Shown: positions 7,195 to 15,767, counted from the stretch's first letter. The stretch: DNA of 64,000 bases from Streptomyces sp. CB02366 (GCF_001905905.1 NZ_LIVT01000004.1:561876-625875), one strand, 5' to 3'. Numbers and translations: made by a program. The notes: generated by a model from the sequence alone, not told the origin.

Positions 7195-8811
7195 TCAGAT
7201 GTGACCGACGCCGGCGCCCGCCTCGGCGTTCTCGCCGCGCTTGGTGAGGGTGGCGACGAGGGCGGCGACGACCGCGACGATGCCCGCGACGGTGAAGGCC
7301 AGGCCCATGCCGGACATGAAGGTGTCGTGGATGACCCCGCCGATGCGGGAGGCGATGTCCGGTGTCATGCCGGGGGCCTGGTCGAGCCCGCCGGGGACCA
7401 TGCCGAACTCGGCGGCCTTCTCCAGCCCCGGGTCCGCCTCGCCGGGCAGGCCCGCGTCCTTCCAGTTGCCCGCGAATTCGGCGCTGACCTTGGAGGACAT
7501 GACCGCGCCGAGGACGGCGGTGCCGAGCGCGCCGCCGACCTGCATGGCGGCCTGCTGGAGGCCGCCGGCCACCCCGGACAGCTCCAGGGGCGCGTTGCCG
7601 ACGATGACCTCGGTGGCGCCGACCATGACCGGGGCGAGCCCGCAGCCGAGGAGGGCGAACCAGAGGGACATCGTCAGGGTGCCGGTGGACTCGCTGAGCG
7701 TGGTCATGCCGAACATCGCGGTGGCCGTGCAGACCATGCCGCCGACCAGCGGGACGCGCGGGCCGAACTTGGTGATCAGCAGGCCGGCCACCGGCGAGGA
7801 GACGATCATCATGGCGGTCAGCGGCAGCAGGCGCAGGCCGCTGTCGACCGGGCTGAGGCCGTGGACGCCCTGGAGGAAGAACGTCACGAAGAAGAGGCCG
7901 CCCATGAAGGCGAACGCCATCAGGACCATGAGGACGGTGCCGGCCGTCAACGGGACGGAGCGGAACATCTTCAGCGGGACGAGGGGTTCCTTCGTCCGGT
8001 TCTGCCAGATGCCGAAGGCGATGAAGGCCGCGACGGCGGCGCCCAGCCAGGCCCAGGTCCGGCCGTCGCCCCAGCCCCAGGACTCACCGGCCTTGATGAT
8101 GCCCCAGATGAGGGCGAACATCGCGCCGGAGAGCAGCACGATGCCGATCAGGTCGAAGGAACGCGGGGCGTTGGGGGCGCGGTGGTCCCGGAGGATCACC
8201 AGGCCGAAGACGAGCGCGAGGACGCCCACGGGCACGTTGATGAAGAAGACCGACTGCCAGCTGACGTGCTCGACGAGGAGGCCGCCGACGATCGGGCCGC
8301 CCGCGGTGGACGCGCCGATGACCATGCCCCAGATCCCGATCGCCATGTTCAGCTTCTCGGCGGGGAAGGTGGCGCGCAGCAGGCCGAGCGCGGCCGGCAT
8401 CAGCAGGGCGCCGAAGAGGCCCTGCAACACGCGGAAGAGGATGACCAGCGAGATCTCGCTGGAGAGGCCGATCGCACCGGAGGCGAGCGCGAAGCCCGCG
8501 ATGCCGATGAGGAAGGTCTGGCGGTGGCCGAAGCGGTCGCCCAGCTTGCCCGCGGTGATCAGCGCGACGGCGAGGGCGAGCAGGTAGCCGTTGGTGATCC
8601 ACTGGACGTCGGCGAGCGAGGCGTCGAGGTCGCGCTGGATCGCGGGGTTCGCGATGGCGACGATGGTGCCGTCGAGGGCGACCATCATCACACCGATGGC
8701 GACGGCGAAGAGGGTCAGCCAGGGGTGGCCGCGAAGCCCCTTGACCGGGGCGGGTACTGCGTTGTCTTCAGGCTCCCGCGGCGCCTTCTCGACGGTGGTC
8801 TGACTAGTCAT
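7195..8811 (-). CDS. MFS drug exporter, DHA2 (EmrB/QacA) family
   Basis: A 538-residue membrane protein with about 14 predicted helices. Helix 1 contains MVALDGTIVAIANPAI, the loop after helix 2 has motif A (GKLGDRFGHRQTF), and helix 5 carries the antiporter motif (GASTAGGPIVGGLL). These define proton-coupled DHA2 exporters of hydrophobic drugs. The ATG at 8811 (MTSQTTVEKAPREPED) has no ribosome site. A TTGTCA-N18-TAGTCT promoter ends exactly seven bases before it, so the mRNA is probably leaderless. It is divergent from a TetR regulator whose likely operator overlaps both promoters, so expression is presumably induced by a ligand of that regulator, which may be the exported compound. The substrate is not predictable. 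Confidence 0.92.
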   Translation of the reverse strand: MTSQTTVEKAPREPEDNAVPAPVKGLRGHPWLTLFAVAIGVMMVALDGTIVAIANPAIQRDLDASLADVQWITNGYLLALAVALITAGKLGDRFGHRQTFLIGIAGFALASGAIGLSSEISLVILFRVLQGLFGALLMPAALGLLRATFPAEKLNMAIGIWGMVIGASTAGGPIVGGLLVEHVSWQSVFFINVPVGVLALVFGLVILRDHRAPNAPRSFDLIGIVLLSGAMFALIWGIIKAGESWGWGDGRTWAWLGAAVAAFIAFGIWQNRTKEPLVPLKMFRSVPLTAGTVLMVLMAFAFMGGLFFVTFFLQGVHGLSPVDSGLRLLPLTAMMIVSSPVAGLLITKFGPRVPLVGGMVCTATAMFGMTTLSESTGTLTMSLWFALLGCGLAPVMVGATEVIVGNAPLELSGVAGGLQQAAMQVGGALGTAVLGAVMSSKVSAEFAGNWKDAGLPGEADPGLEKAAEFGMVPGGLDQAPGMTPDIASRIGGVIHDTFMSGMGLAFTVAGIVAVVAALVATLTKRGENAEAGAGVGHI

Positions 8812-8818
8812 AGCGGCG

Positions 8819-8873
8819 AGACTAGTGACAGTCTCTGACAGTTGACAAACCAATTCACAAGACAGTAACTGTC
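8819..8873. promoter_or_regulatory. Divergent MFS/tetR promoters with GACAGT operator repeats
   Basis: Plus strand: TTGACA (8842-8847), 18-bp spacer, TAACTG (8866-8871), driving the tetR gene. Minus strand: TTGTCA (8843-8848), 18-bp spacer, TAGTCT (8819-8824), driving the MFS gene. GACAGT occurs at 8827, 8837 and 8861, the last as a perfect 13-bp palindrome GACAGTAACTGTC (8861-8873). Binding of the TetR protein here would block both promoters. Confidence 0.65.
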
Positions 8874-8938
8874 ACGTGGCTCACACAGGGCTCAAAGGTA
8901 TGCTGAGCTGGAGAAATACGGAAAAGAGGGACGGCTAC

Positions 8939-9589
8939 GTGACCGACGGGCAGGCAGGCGCGCCCCGGGCCGGACTGCGTGAACGCAAGAAGCAGCGCAC
9001 CCGCGACGCCCTGGTGCGCGCCTCCCTCGAACTGTTCACCACCCAGGGATACGAGCGCACCACCGTCGACGAGATCGTCGACGCCGTGGAGGTCTCGCAG
9101 CGCACCTTCTTCCGCTATTTCGCGAGCAAGGAGGACGCCACCTTCGCGGTGCAGGAGCTGGTCGAGTCCCGTTTCCTCGCCGAGCTGCGCGGCCGCCCCG
9201 CGCACGAGGCCCCCTTCGAGGCCATGCGCGGGGCGGTGCTGTGCGCGTGGAACAGCATCGGCGAGGCGATCGAGGAGATCGTCACCGTCGACCTCCATAT
9301 GCGCACCTATCAGATGATCGAGTCGACCCCCACCCTGCTCGCCGCCCACATGCGGCGCGGGGTGGCCCTGGAGAACCAGGTCGCCCTGCTGATCGCGGAG
9401 CGCGAGGGGCTCGACGTGGAGCGGGATCCCCGGCCCCGGGTGGCCGTCGCCGCGTTCTCCGCGGTGATGCGGGTGACCGGCCAGCTGTGGGGCCGCGGCC
9501 ACGACCCCAGCGTGGAGGCGTTGCGCGATCTGACCGAGGAGTACCTCGACCAGCTCGTCCCGGCCCTCGCCCGCGACTGGCGGGGGTAG
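8939..9589 (+). CDS. TetR/AcrR family transcriptional regulator of the divergent MFS exporter
   Basis: A 216-residue regulator. The N-terminal helix-turn-helix runs from ERKKQRTRDALVRASLELF through TTVDEIVDAVEVSQRTFFRY to FASKEDATFA, the classic TetR layout at residues 15-65; the remaining helical domain binds ligand. GTG at 8939 (VTDGQAGAPRAG) is chosen because AGAGGG lies eight bases upstream; an in-frame GTG at 8876 would overlap the operator. It lies back to back with the MFS exporter, and the shared control region holds GACAGT repeats, so it most likely represses the exporter and itself. The inducer is unknown. Confidence 0.9.
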   Translation: MTDGQAGAPRAGLRERKKQRTRDALVRASLELFTTQGYERTTVDEIVDAVEVSQRTFFRYFASKEDATFAVQELVESRFLAELRGRPAHEAPFEAMRGAVLCAWNSIGEAIEEIVTVDLHMRTYQMIESTPTLLAAHMRRGVALENQVALLIAEREGLDVERDPRPRVAVAAFSAVMRVTGQLWGRGHDPSVEALRDLTEEYLDQLVPALARDWRG

Positions 9590-9740
9590 GAGCGGAAGGG
9601 GCGGTGGCGTCGGCCGGCGGTGGCCCGAACGGCGTGCCGGGTGACGCTCCGTGAGAAATCGGGGGTCAATCCCTCGCGGACGGGTGATGTGCCTCACGCG
9701 GGTCACGGAGGTCGGCGCGCGTCTCCTAGGGTGTGCCGCA

Positions 9741-10949
9741 GTGACTTCCTTCGACACCTCTCCCACGTTGACCGTCTGGCGGACTCTGCTCGCCTTGGCG
9801 GTGGTGTTCGTGATGCTGGCGACGACGGGCTGGAGCGCCGTCCGCGATCAGCACGGGATCGGGGAGCGCGAACGGGCGCTCGCCGCCTGGGCGCGGGACC
9901 GGACAACGGGTCGGGAGCTGCCGGAAGCGGACGCCCCCGCCGCCCGGCTGGCCCGCTTCTTCGCCGGCCTCACCTCGGCGCAGCGCATGGCCCTCGCGGT
10001 GCGGCACCCGTCGGTGGTGGGGAATCTGAACGGAGCCCCGGTCACCGTGCGCTACCGCGCCAACCGGGTGGCTCTCGGACGCGCCGTGGCCGTGGAGCGG
10101 GCGCGGGCCCGCGACCCGAAGCTCTCGCCGAGCGGCCGGGCCGAGGCGCGGGCCCGGCACGACAGGTTCCGCTCGCTGCTCAGGGAAAGACGCCAGATCC
10201 TGGCCTTCGACCCGTCCGGGCGGGGCCGTGCGGCCGAGGTGTTCGGGAACCTCGACCGGGCCTCCCGGGTCTCCGTCGTGGTTCCGGGCGTGGACACGCA
10301 TCTGCTGACCCTGGAGCGCAGCAAGCGCCGGTACGCGGCGCCGGTCGGCATGGCCGAGTCCCTGTACGGGGCGGAGCGTTCGGCCTCGCCGGGCACCCGT
10401 ACCGCCGTGATCGCGTGGGCCGACTACACCGCCCCGGCCGGGGTCGGCATGGACGCGGCGCTCGGCGGGCTCGCCGCCGAGGGCGCGATCCGGCTGAACG
10501 CACTGGTCGACGCGTTGCCCGGCAGCTCCAAGGTCTCGCTTTTCTGCCACAGCTACGGTTCCGTGGTCTGCGGGGTGGCCGCGCACCGGGCCTCGGCCCG
10601 GGTGGGCGACATCGCGGTCGCCGGCAGTCCCGGCATGCGGGCCGCCCATGCCTGGCAGTTGAGGACCGGCGCCCGGATCTGGGCGATGCGCGACGGGGAC
10701 GACTGGATCGAGGACGTACCGCACCTGGAGTTCGGCGGGATCGGCCACGGGGCCGACCCGGTGGACCCGGCCTTCGGCGCCCGGGTCGTCTCGGCGGCCG
10801 GCGCGGCCGGGCACAGCGGTTATTTCGTGCCGGGTACCGAGAGCCTGGACAACTTCGCCGCGATCGGCGTCGGCGCCTACGGTTCCGTCAGCTGCGCAAG
10901 CGCCGCCGGCACGTGCCACAACGGTATTTCCGGCGGCCCGGAGGGCTGA
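9741..10949 (+). CDS. DUF1023-type alpha/beta hydrolase with N-terminal membrane anchor
   Basis: A 402-residue protein. One hydrophobic helix (LLALAVVFVMLATTGW, residues 15-30) precedes a DUF1023 alpha/beta-hydrolase domain. The nucleophile elbow is CHSYGSVV with Ser271; the usual Gly before His is Cys here. Other family blocks are RHPSVVGNLNGAPV, ILAFDPSGRGRAAEVFGNL, VAGSPGMRAA and a C-terminal GHSGYFVPGTESLDN containing the likely catalytic His. The product is an extracytoplasmic serine hydrolase of unknown substrate. GTG 9741 is preferred: TAGGGT sits eight bases upstream, suggesting a near-leaderless transcript, and no ribosome site is visible. A clear paralogue lies at 14589-15767. Confidence 0.85.
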   Translation: MTSFDTSPTLTVWRTLLALAVVFVMLATTGWSAVRDQHGIGERERALAAWARDRTTGRELPEADAPAARLARFFAGLTSAQRMALAVRHPSVVGNLNGAPVTVRYRANRVALGRAVAVERARARDPKLSPSGRAEARARHDRFRSLLRERRQILAFDPSGRGRAAEVFGNLDRASRVSVVVPGVDTHLLTLERSKRRYAAPVGMAESLYGAERSASPGTRTAVIAWADYTAPAGVGMDAALGGLAAEGAIRLNALVDALPGSSKVSLFCHSYGSVVCGVAAHRASARVGDIAVAGSPGMRAAHAWQLRTGARIWAMRDGDDWIEDVPHLEFGGIGHGADPVDPAFGARVVSAAGAAGHSGYFVPGTESLDNFAAIGVGAYGSVSCASAAGTCHNGISGGPEG

Positions 10950-11035
10950 CGCGCGTAGAGGGGCGTGCCGGGCGGATTGACGGGGAGTTGCTTCGAGGGG
11001 GGACGTGCGCGACCGTGCCGCATACGATGAGGCAC

Positions 11036-12001
11036 ATGGGTGATGCGCTGGCCGGAATTCATGCCACCTGGGAGTTCGACACCGACTCCGTGCTCATCCG
11101 CTTCGAACGGGGCCTCCGCACACCGAAGCTCTTCCAGAGCCTGCGGGAGCGCCGCATCCCGTATGCGGCGCTGTCGTCGGTGACGCTGACCCCCGGCAAG
11201 CGGGGCACGGTGGTTCTGCGTGCCGTGCCGAGAGCGGGCGCCGATCCTCTGGTGGAGGCTGCCTCCGGGCAGCTCAAGGAGGGGTGCGACCCCTATCGGC
11301 TGGTGCTCCCGGCGGAGCGGGAGGGGCTCGCCGAGCACTGCGCGCAGGAGCTGCGGGCGTCGCTGGACCCGGCGTACGACGAGCCCGCGGACCGCTTCCT
11401 GGTGGCGGCCCCCGAGGCCCCGATGCACTTCAAGGCGTACGACGGCCGGGCCAGTTTCGACGGTGAGCGGATCTCCTTCCGGTGGTCCTGGACCGGGGCC
11501 TCCAGTGCCAAGTGGAAGGCGGGCGACCAGACCTTCCGCGTGAGCGAGCTGGCTGGAATCGTGTGGCGCTCCCCCGAGGCGTTGGACGGCTATCTGCGGT
11601 TGATACCCCGCACGGCGGCCCCGCTCGACCCCCGCGCCGGCGGCAGCCTGGGCGATCCGCTCGGTCCCGGGTGCCGCACGGACGCGGACGGCGTGCCGGT
11701 GGCCGACGCGCCGGGCGAGCCCCCGGCCGCCCGGGCCGCCGACCAGGACCCGGCCGCTGTGCTGTTCGGCCTGGGGTACGGGCCGGTGCACGAGTCGCTG
11801 CCGTTCGCCGCCGCCGTCCTGGAATCCGTACGCCGGACCCAGCCCGCTCCCGCCGCCGCCCCCGCCCTGGTGAGCGCCGGGCGGCGTGATCCGGCGGACA
11901 TCGCCGAGCGGATCCATCACCTCGGCGAGCTGCACCGGGCCGGTCTGGTGACGGACGCCGAGTACAGCGCGAAGAAGGCCCAACTGCTCGCGGAGCTGTG
12001 A
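11036..12001 (+). CDS. DUF4429 protein with C-terminal SHOCT domain
   Basis: A 321-residue soluble protein with two DUF4429 segments, an N-terminal one (GIHATWEFDTDSVLIRFERG, then RRIPYAALSSVTLTPGK) and a second (FKAYDGRASFDGERISFRW). It ends in a SHOCT domain (DIAERIHHLGELHRAGLVTD then EYSAKKAQLLAEL), a short helical pair that commonly mediates oligomerisation. A Pro/Ala-rich linker joins the parts. No enzymatic residues are visible; DUF4429 resembles PH-like lipid- or protein-binding folds, but the function is unknown. ATG 11036 is preceded by TACGAT exactly seven bases upstream, another probable leaderless start. It is a single gene. Confidence 0.85.
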   Translation: MGDALAGIHATWEFDTDSVLIRFERGLRTPKLFQSLRERRIPYAALSSVTLTPGKRGTVVLRAVPRAGADPLVEAASGQLKEGCDPYRLVLPAEREGLAEHCAQELRASLDPAYDEPADRFLVAAPEAPMHFKAYDGRASFDGERISFRWSWTGASSAKWKAGDQTFRVSELAGIVWRSPEALDGYLRLIPRTAAPLDPRAGGSLGDPLGPGCRTDADGVPVADAPGEPPAARAADQDPAAVLFGLGYGPVHESLPFAAAVLESVRRTQPAPAAAPALVSAGRRDPADIAERIHHLGELHRAGLVTDAEYSAKKAQLLAEL

Positions 12002-12050
12002 CCCCGCCGGTCCTCCGGCGCCAGCCGGCCGGACCCCGTACCCCGTACCC

Positions 12051-12119
12051 CGGTATGAGACGACCCGCCCCCGGTCGGAACCACGGTATGACGCCGCCGG
12101 CCCCTCGGCCTGCCTAGGC
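12051..12119 (+). promoter_or_regulatory. Promoter of histidine kinase operon with two CGGTATGA sites
   Basis: CGGTATGA occurs at 12051-12058 and again at 12084-12091, 33 bp apart (about three helical turns). The second site runs into the -35 position (acgccg) of a TAGGCT -10 box at 12114-12119, whose start would fall a few bases before the ATG at 12130. The arrangement fits activation by the cognate NarL-type regulator. The same pair recurs before 14589. Confidence 0.5.
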
Positions 12120-12129
12120 TGACCGGGTC

Positions 12130-13479
12130 ATGTCCACTCCCCCCGCCGGGCCCCCGCCGCCCGCCGACGGCCTGCTGAGCGCCGCCCGCCGCAATCTGCG
12201 CGAGCTGGCTCACGGGCTGTCCCACGCCTCCCATCCGTCCACCCCGCTGCTCGCGGACGCGCCGAAGCGGTGGCACCGCCTGCTGCCCTACGCCGTGGTG
12301 CTCGCCCTGGCCGCGATCTTCATCCCGGTCACCATCACCGTCCTGGCCTCGGACTACGGTGTGCCCGGCGCACTGGCCGGGGCGCTCGGGGTGGCCCAGG
12401 CCGCCCCGCTGCTGATGCTGGCCCACCGGCCCCTCCAGGCGTGGTGGATCATCTTCCCGGCCGACGTCGCCGGCGCACTGGTGCTGCTGGCCCACGACCC
12501 GGGGCGGTACGACACCTGGCCCTGGCCCCCGCCGACCCTGGTCGCCTACCTCTTCCTGCTGCTGGCGCTGGGCCTGCGCGAGACCCGGCGGACCGTCGTC
12601 GCCGTCTGGGCGGTGACGGCGGCGGCGGGGGCGGCGCTGCAGCTGGTCGCCCCCGCGGACCGCAGCACCGGCAGCGCGCTGCTCCTGCCGGTCCTCGGCG
12701 CGGTGGTCCTGGTGATCGGCGGGGCGGTACGGGAGCGGGGCGAGGCGACCCGGCGGCTGGCCGAGCAGGAGACGATCAGCGAGGAGGAACGGGCACGGCG
12801 CACGCTGCTGGAGGAGCGGACGCGGATCGCCCGGGAGCTGCACGACGTCGTCGCGCACCACATGTCGGTGATCACGGTGCAGGCGGACTCCGCGCCGTAC
12901 CGGATTCCCGGGCTGCCGGAGACCGCGCGGGAGGAGTTCGCGTCCATCGCGGCGGCGGCCCGGGAGTCGCTGGGGGAGATGCGGCGGCTGCTGTCGGTGC
13001 TGCGCAGCGACGGCACGGAGGGGGACCGGGCCCCGCAGCCGGGTCTGGGCCGGCTCCAGCAGTTGGTGGAGGCGACGGTACGGGCGGGCCTGCCGGTGAC
13101 GTTGTCGCTCGCGGCGGAGCTGGGCGAGGTGCCGCCGGCGGTGGACCTGTCGGCGTACCGGATCGTGCAGGAGGCGCTGGCCAACGTGGTGCGGCACGCC
13201 CCCGGCGCGCGCACCCAGGTGTCGGTCCGGGCCTCGCGGGGCCATCTGAACGTGCTGGTGGTCAACAGCCCCGCGCCGAAACCCACGGCCCCGCTGGAGA
13301 GCGCGGGGACCGGGCACGGGCTGGTGGGGATGCGGGAGCGCGTACGGTTGACCGGCGGCTCGCTGGACACCGGGCCGCTGCCGGACGGCGGGTTCCGGGT
13401 GGCCGCCCGGATGCCGCTGCCCCCGGCCGCTTCCCCGTCCGCGTCCCCTTCCGTATCCCCTTCTCCGGAGGATCTGTGA
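12130..13479 (+). CDS. NarL-type sensor histidine kinase
   Basis: A 449-residue membrane kinase. The N-terminal half has about five or six membrane helices (residues 50-195), then a short coiled linker (ERGEATRRLAEQETISEEER). The HisKA_3 dimerisation box RIARELHDVVAHHMSV places the phospho-accepting His at 238. The HATPase domain shows YRIVQEALANVVRHAP (N box) and GTGHGLVGMRERV (G box). It senses an unknown membrane or envelope signal and phosphorylates the regulator encoded immediately downstream, whose GTG overlaps this stop codon (GTGA). The Ser/Pro-rich tail is unusual but common in Streptomyces. Confidence 0.94.
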   Translation: MSTPPAGPPPPADGLLSAARRNLRELAHGLSHASHPSTPLLADAPKRWHRLLPYAVVLALAAIFIPVTITVLASDYGVPGALAGALGVAQAAPLLMLAHRPLQAWWIIFPADVAGALVLLAHDPGRYDTWPWPPPTLVAYLFLLLALGLRETRRTVVAVWAVTAAAGAALQLVAPADRSTGSALLLPVLGAVVLVIGGAVRERGEATRRLAEQETISEEERARRTLLEERTRIARELHDVVAHHMSVITVQADSAPYRIPGLPETAREEFASIAAAARESLGEMRRLLSVLRSDGTEGDRAPQPGLGRLQQLVEATVRAGLPVTLSLAAELGEVPPAVDLSAYRIVQEALANVVRHAPGARTQVSVRASRGHLNVLVVNSPAPKPTAPLESAGTGHGLVGMRERVRLTGGSLDTGPLPDGGFRVAARMPLPPAASPSASPSVSPSPEDL

Positions 13480-14165
13480 CCATCCGCGTGATCATCGTCG
13501 ACGACCAGGCCATGGTGCGGGCGGGGTTCGCGGCGCTGCTGGCGGCGCAGAGCGACATCGACGTGGTGGGCGAGGCGGCGGACGGCCGCCGGGGGATCGA
13601 GGTCAGCCGCAACCAGCATCCCGACGTGGTCCTGATGGACGTGCGGATGCCGGAGATGGACGGGCTGGCCGCCGCGCGCGAGCTGCTGAACCCGCCGGTG
13701 GGGGTGGTGCACCGGCCGAAGGTCCTGATGCTGACGACGTTCGACGTGGACGACTACGTGTACGAGGCGCTGCGCGCCGGGGCGTCCGGGTTCCTGCTGA
13801 AGGACGCGCCGCCCGCCGATCTGATCGCGGCGGTACGGGTGGTGGCGGCCGGGGACGCGCTGCTCGCGCCCTCGGTGACCCGGCGGCTGATCGCGGACTT
13901 CGCGGCGCAGCGGCCCGCCGGGGCGACGCGCGGCGGCCAGGCGCTCCGGCTGAACGGGCTGACCCCGCGGGAGAGCGAGGTGCTGGAGCTGATCGCCCGG
14001 GGGCTGTCGAACCAGGAGATCGCGGAGCGGCTGGTGCTGGCCGAGCAGACCGTGAAGACGCACATCGGGCGGGTGCTGGCCAAGCTGGAGCTGCGGGACC
14101 GGGCGCAGGCGGTGATCTTCGCGTACGAGTCGGGGCTGGTGACACCGGGCGACGCGAGGACGTAG
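13476..14165 (+). CDS. NarL/FixJ family response regulator
   Basis: A 229-residue regulator. The receiver domain starts VTIRVIIVDDQAMVRAG and has the phosphorylation site Asp55 in VLMDVRMPEMDG, then the switch Thr in MLTTFD and Lys in FLLKDAPP. The C-terminal LuxR helix-turn-helix is LTPRESEVLELIARGLSN-QEIAERLVLAEQTVKTHI. Its GTG overlaps the kinase stop by four bases and follows GGAGGATCT, so the two are translationally coupled. The CGGTATGA-type motifs upstream of the kinase gene and of the 14589 hydrolase gene are its best candidate binding sites. Confidence 0.94.
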   Translation: MTIRVIIVDDQAMVRAGFAALLAAQSDIDVVGEAADGRRGIEVSRNQHPDVVLMDVRMPEMDGLAAARELLNPPVGVVHRPKVLMLTTFDVDDYVYEALRAGASGFLLKDAPPADLIAAVRVVAAGDALLAPSVTRRLIADFAAQRPAGATRGGQALRLNGLTPRESEVLELIARGLSNQEIAERLVLAEQTVKTHIGRVLAKLELRDRAQAVIFAYESGLVTPGDART

Positions 14166-14217
14166 ACCCCACCGACGCCCCGGGGGGGGGCAGAGGGGCG
14201 CGAATCCGCCGGCGTCC

Positions 14218-14271
14218 GGGACGCCCGGGGCGGCAGGGACGCCCGGGGCGGCAGGGACGCCCGGGGCGGCA
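14218..14271. repeat. Three perfect 18-bp tandem repeats
   Basis: The unit gggacgcccggggcggca is present at 14218, 14236 and 14254, followed by a partial fourth copy. Each copy contains a CGCCCGGGGCG near-palindrome. It lies between the NarL regulator stop and the hydrolase promoter. Its role is unknown; replication slippage is the simplest origin. Confidence 0.85.
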
Positions 14272-14480
14272 GGGGCGCGAACCCGCCGGCGCCCGGGAAG
14301 GCGGCGGCGCGAGCCCGCCGACGGCTGTCGGCCGCGGGGCGCCGGACCCGTCCGCGTCCCCGGGAGCGCGGGGCGCGGGCCCCTGCCGCCGGGCAGGGCG
14401 GGGCGGCGGGCCCCGGACACGGTCCCGCCGTCGCGGGAAGGCCCCGGGCCGTGCCCCGCGATCCGGCCCACCCCCTACCC

Positions 14481-14542
14481 CGGTATCACTCCGCGGTTGG
14501 CACTCCGGTGTGATGCCGCGTCACCCGTCCTCTTCCTACCTT
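14481..14542 (+). promoter_or_regulatory. Promoter of hydrolase-acyltransferase operon with same motif pair
   Basis: CGGTATCA (14481-14488) and CGGTGTGA (14506-14513) match the two sites before the histidine kinase gene. The downstream copy again runs into the -35 position (atgccg, 14513-14518), 18 bp before TACCTT (14537-14542). Flanks also match: both first copies are preceded by taccc, and both second copies are followed by YGCCG. Confidence 0.5.
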
Positions 14543-14588
14543 CCTCCCGGCCGCGCCGACCGGTGCGGAGCAGGAGAGGGAGGGAACC

Positions 14589-15767
14589 ATGCGCCGATAC
14601 GCGAGGGCTCTGGTCGCGTTCGCCCTGGCCGCCGGGGTGGTGGCGGGAACGACCGGCTGGGTGTCGGGGGATGCGCAGCAGGCGCTGACCGGGCCGCCGC
14701 CGGGCAGTGCGCAGTGGCGGACGGACCGGGCGCTGGGCAGGGAGCTGCCCGACCCCGAGCGCTCGACGCCTGCCGAAGTCGCCGTGTTCTTCGCCGGGTT
14801 GAGCGACGAGCAGGGCCGCCTCCTGGCCCTGCGGCACCCGTCCGTCGTCGGCAACCTCGACGGAGCGCCGCTGGAGCTGCGCTACCGCGCCAACTCCCTC
14901 GCGCTGGCCGCCGACGACGACCCCCGTTACCGTTCGCTCGCCGCCCCCGGCCGCCGCATTCTCGCGTTCGACCCGCGCGGACGCGGCCAGGCCGCCGAGG
15001 TCTTCGGTGACCTGCGCACGGCGTCGCGGGTCGCGGTGGTGGTGCCGGGGAACGACAACGACGCCGGGACCTTCGACCGGAAGACCGTCGCGCACGGGGC
15101 CCCGCGCGGCATGGCCAGGACCCTGCACACGGCGGCCGGGCCGGGGACGGCGGTGGTCGCCTGGGTCGGGTACACCACCCCGGTGGGCGTCGGCCTCGAC
15201 GCGGCGACCGGCGACCTCGCGGAGGCGGGGGCCGGGCGGCTGACCCGGTTCGCCGAGGGGCTGAAGGCGGACGGGCTCCCCGAACCCGCCGTGTTCTGCC
15301 ACAGCTACGGCTCGGTGGTCTGCGGTCTGGCCGCGCACCGGCTGCCCGCCACCGACCTGGTGGTCCTCGGCTCCCCCGGCATGCGGGCGGACGATGTCAC
15401 GGGGCTGCGGACGAAGGCCCGGGTGTGGGCGGCGAAGGACCCCACGGACTGGATCGACAACGTGCCGAACGTGCGCTTCGCCGGTCTCGGCCACGGGACG
15501 GACCCGACCGACCCGGCCTTCGGCGCGCGGCGGGTACCGGCGGACGGGGCACGCGGCCACGCGGGGTACTTCGCGCCGGGAACGGACTCGCTGCGGGCCT
15601 TCGCCGCCATCGTGCGCGGCACCGCCGCCCCCGAGGGCGCGCGGGCGCCGGTGAGCGCTCGGGCCCGACAGGACCGGCCGGCCCCGAAGAGCGCCCGCGC
15701 CGACGCGGGCGTACGGGCGCCGGAGAACACATTCGGCGCGCCCCTCCCGGAAGGTGCGACCCGATGA
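14589..15767 (+). CDS. DUF1023-type alpha/beta hydrolase, paralogue, secreted or anchored
   Basis: A 392-residue paralogue of the 9741 gene. A signal or anchor helix (ALVAFALAAGVVAGTTGW, residues 7-24) precedes the hydrolase domain, with RHPSVVGNLDGAPLELRYRA, ILAFDPRGRGQAAEVFGDL, the nucleophile CHSYGSVVCG (Ser239), VLGSPGMRAD and GHAGYFAPGTDSL near the end. The tail after residue 350 is a low-complexity Ala/Arg/Pro stretch absent from the paralogue. ATG 14589 follows a strong GGGAGGGAA site. The stop overlaps the next ATG (ATGA), coupling it to the acyltransferase, so the pair may act on the same extracytoplasmic acyl- or ester-containing substrate. That link is inference. Confidence 0.86.
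   Translation: MRRYARALVAFALAAGVVAGTTGWVSGDAQQALTGPPPGSAQWRTDRALGRELPDPERSTPAEVAVFFAGLSDEQGRLLALRHPSVVGNLDGAPLELRYRANSLALAADDDPRYRSLAAPGRRILAFDPRGRGQAAEVFGDLRTASRVAVVVPGNDNDAGTFDRKTVAHGAPRGMARTLHTAAGPGTAVVAWVGYTTPVGVGLDAATGDLAEAGAGRLTRFAEGLKADGLPEPAVFCHSYGSVVCGLAAHRLPATDLVVLGSPGMRADDVTGLRTKARVWAAKDPTDWIDNVPNVRFAGLGHGTDPTDPAFGARRVPADGARGHAGYFAPGTDSLRAFAAIVRGTAAPEGARAPVSARARQDRPAPKSARADAGVRAPENTFGAPLPEGATR

Larger units (their letters stand above)
14166..14588. other. 423-bp intergenic region with GC-rich repeats and the 14589 promoter
   Basis: Nothing coding is visible. The first half is extremely G-rich, with a nine-G run at 14182-14190, three tandem 18-bp repeats, and further degenerate copies of the gcgcgaaCCcGCCGgCG type. 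The last 110 bp carry the motif pair and -10 element of the downstream operon and a strong GGAGAGGGAGGGAA ribosome site. Confidence 0.6.

Noticed and set aside
7201..8838. Plus-strand 545-codon frame opposite the MFS gene
   Set aside because: Gly/Asp/His/Glu-rich shadow of the membrane-protein gene; the minus frame has the MFS motifs.
14218..14271. Short tandem repeats considered as a CRISPR array
   Set aside because: Units are contiguous 18-mers without spacers, and no cas genes are in the window.
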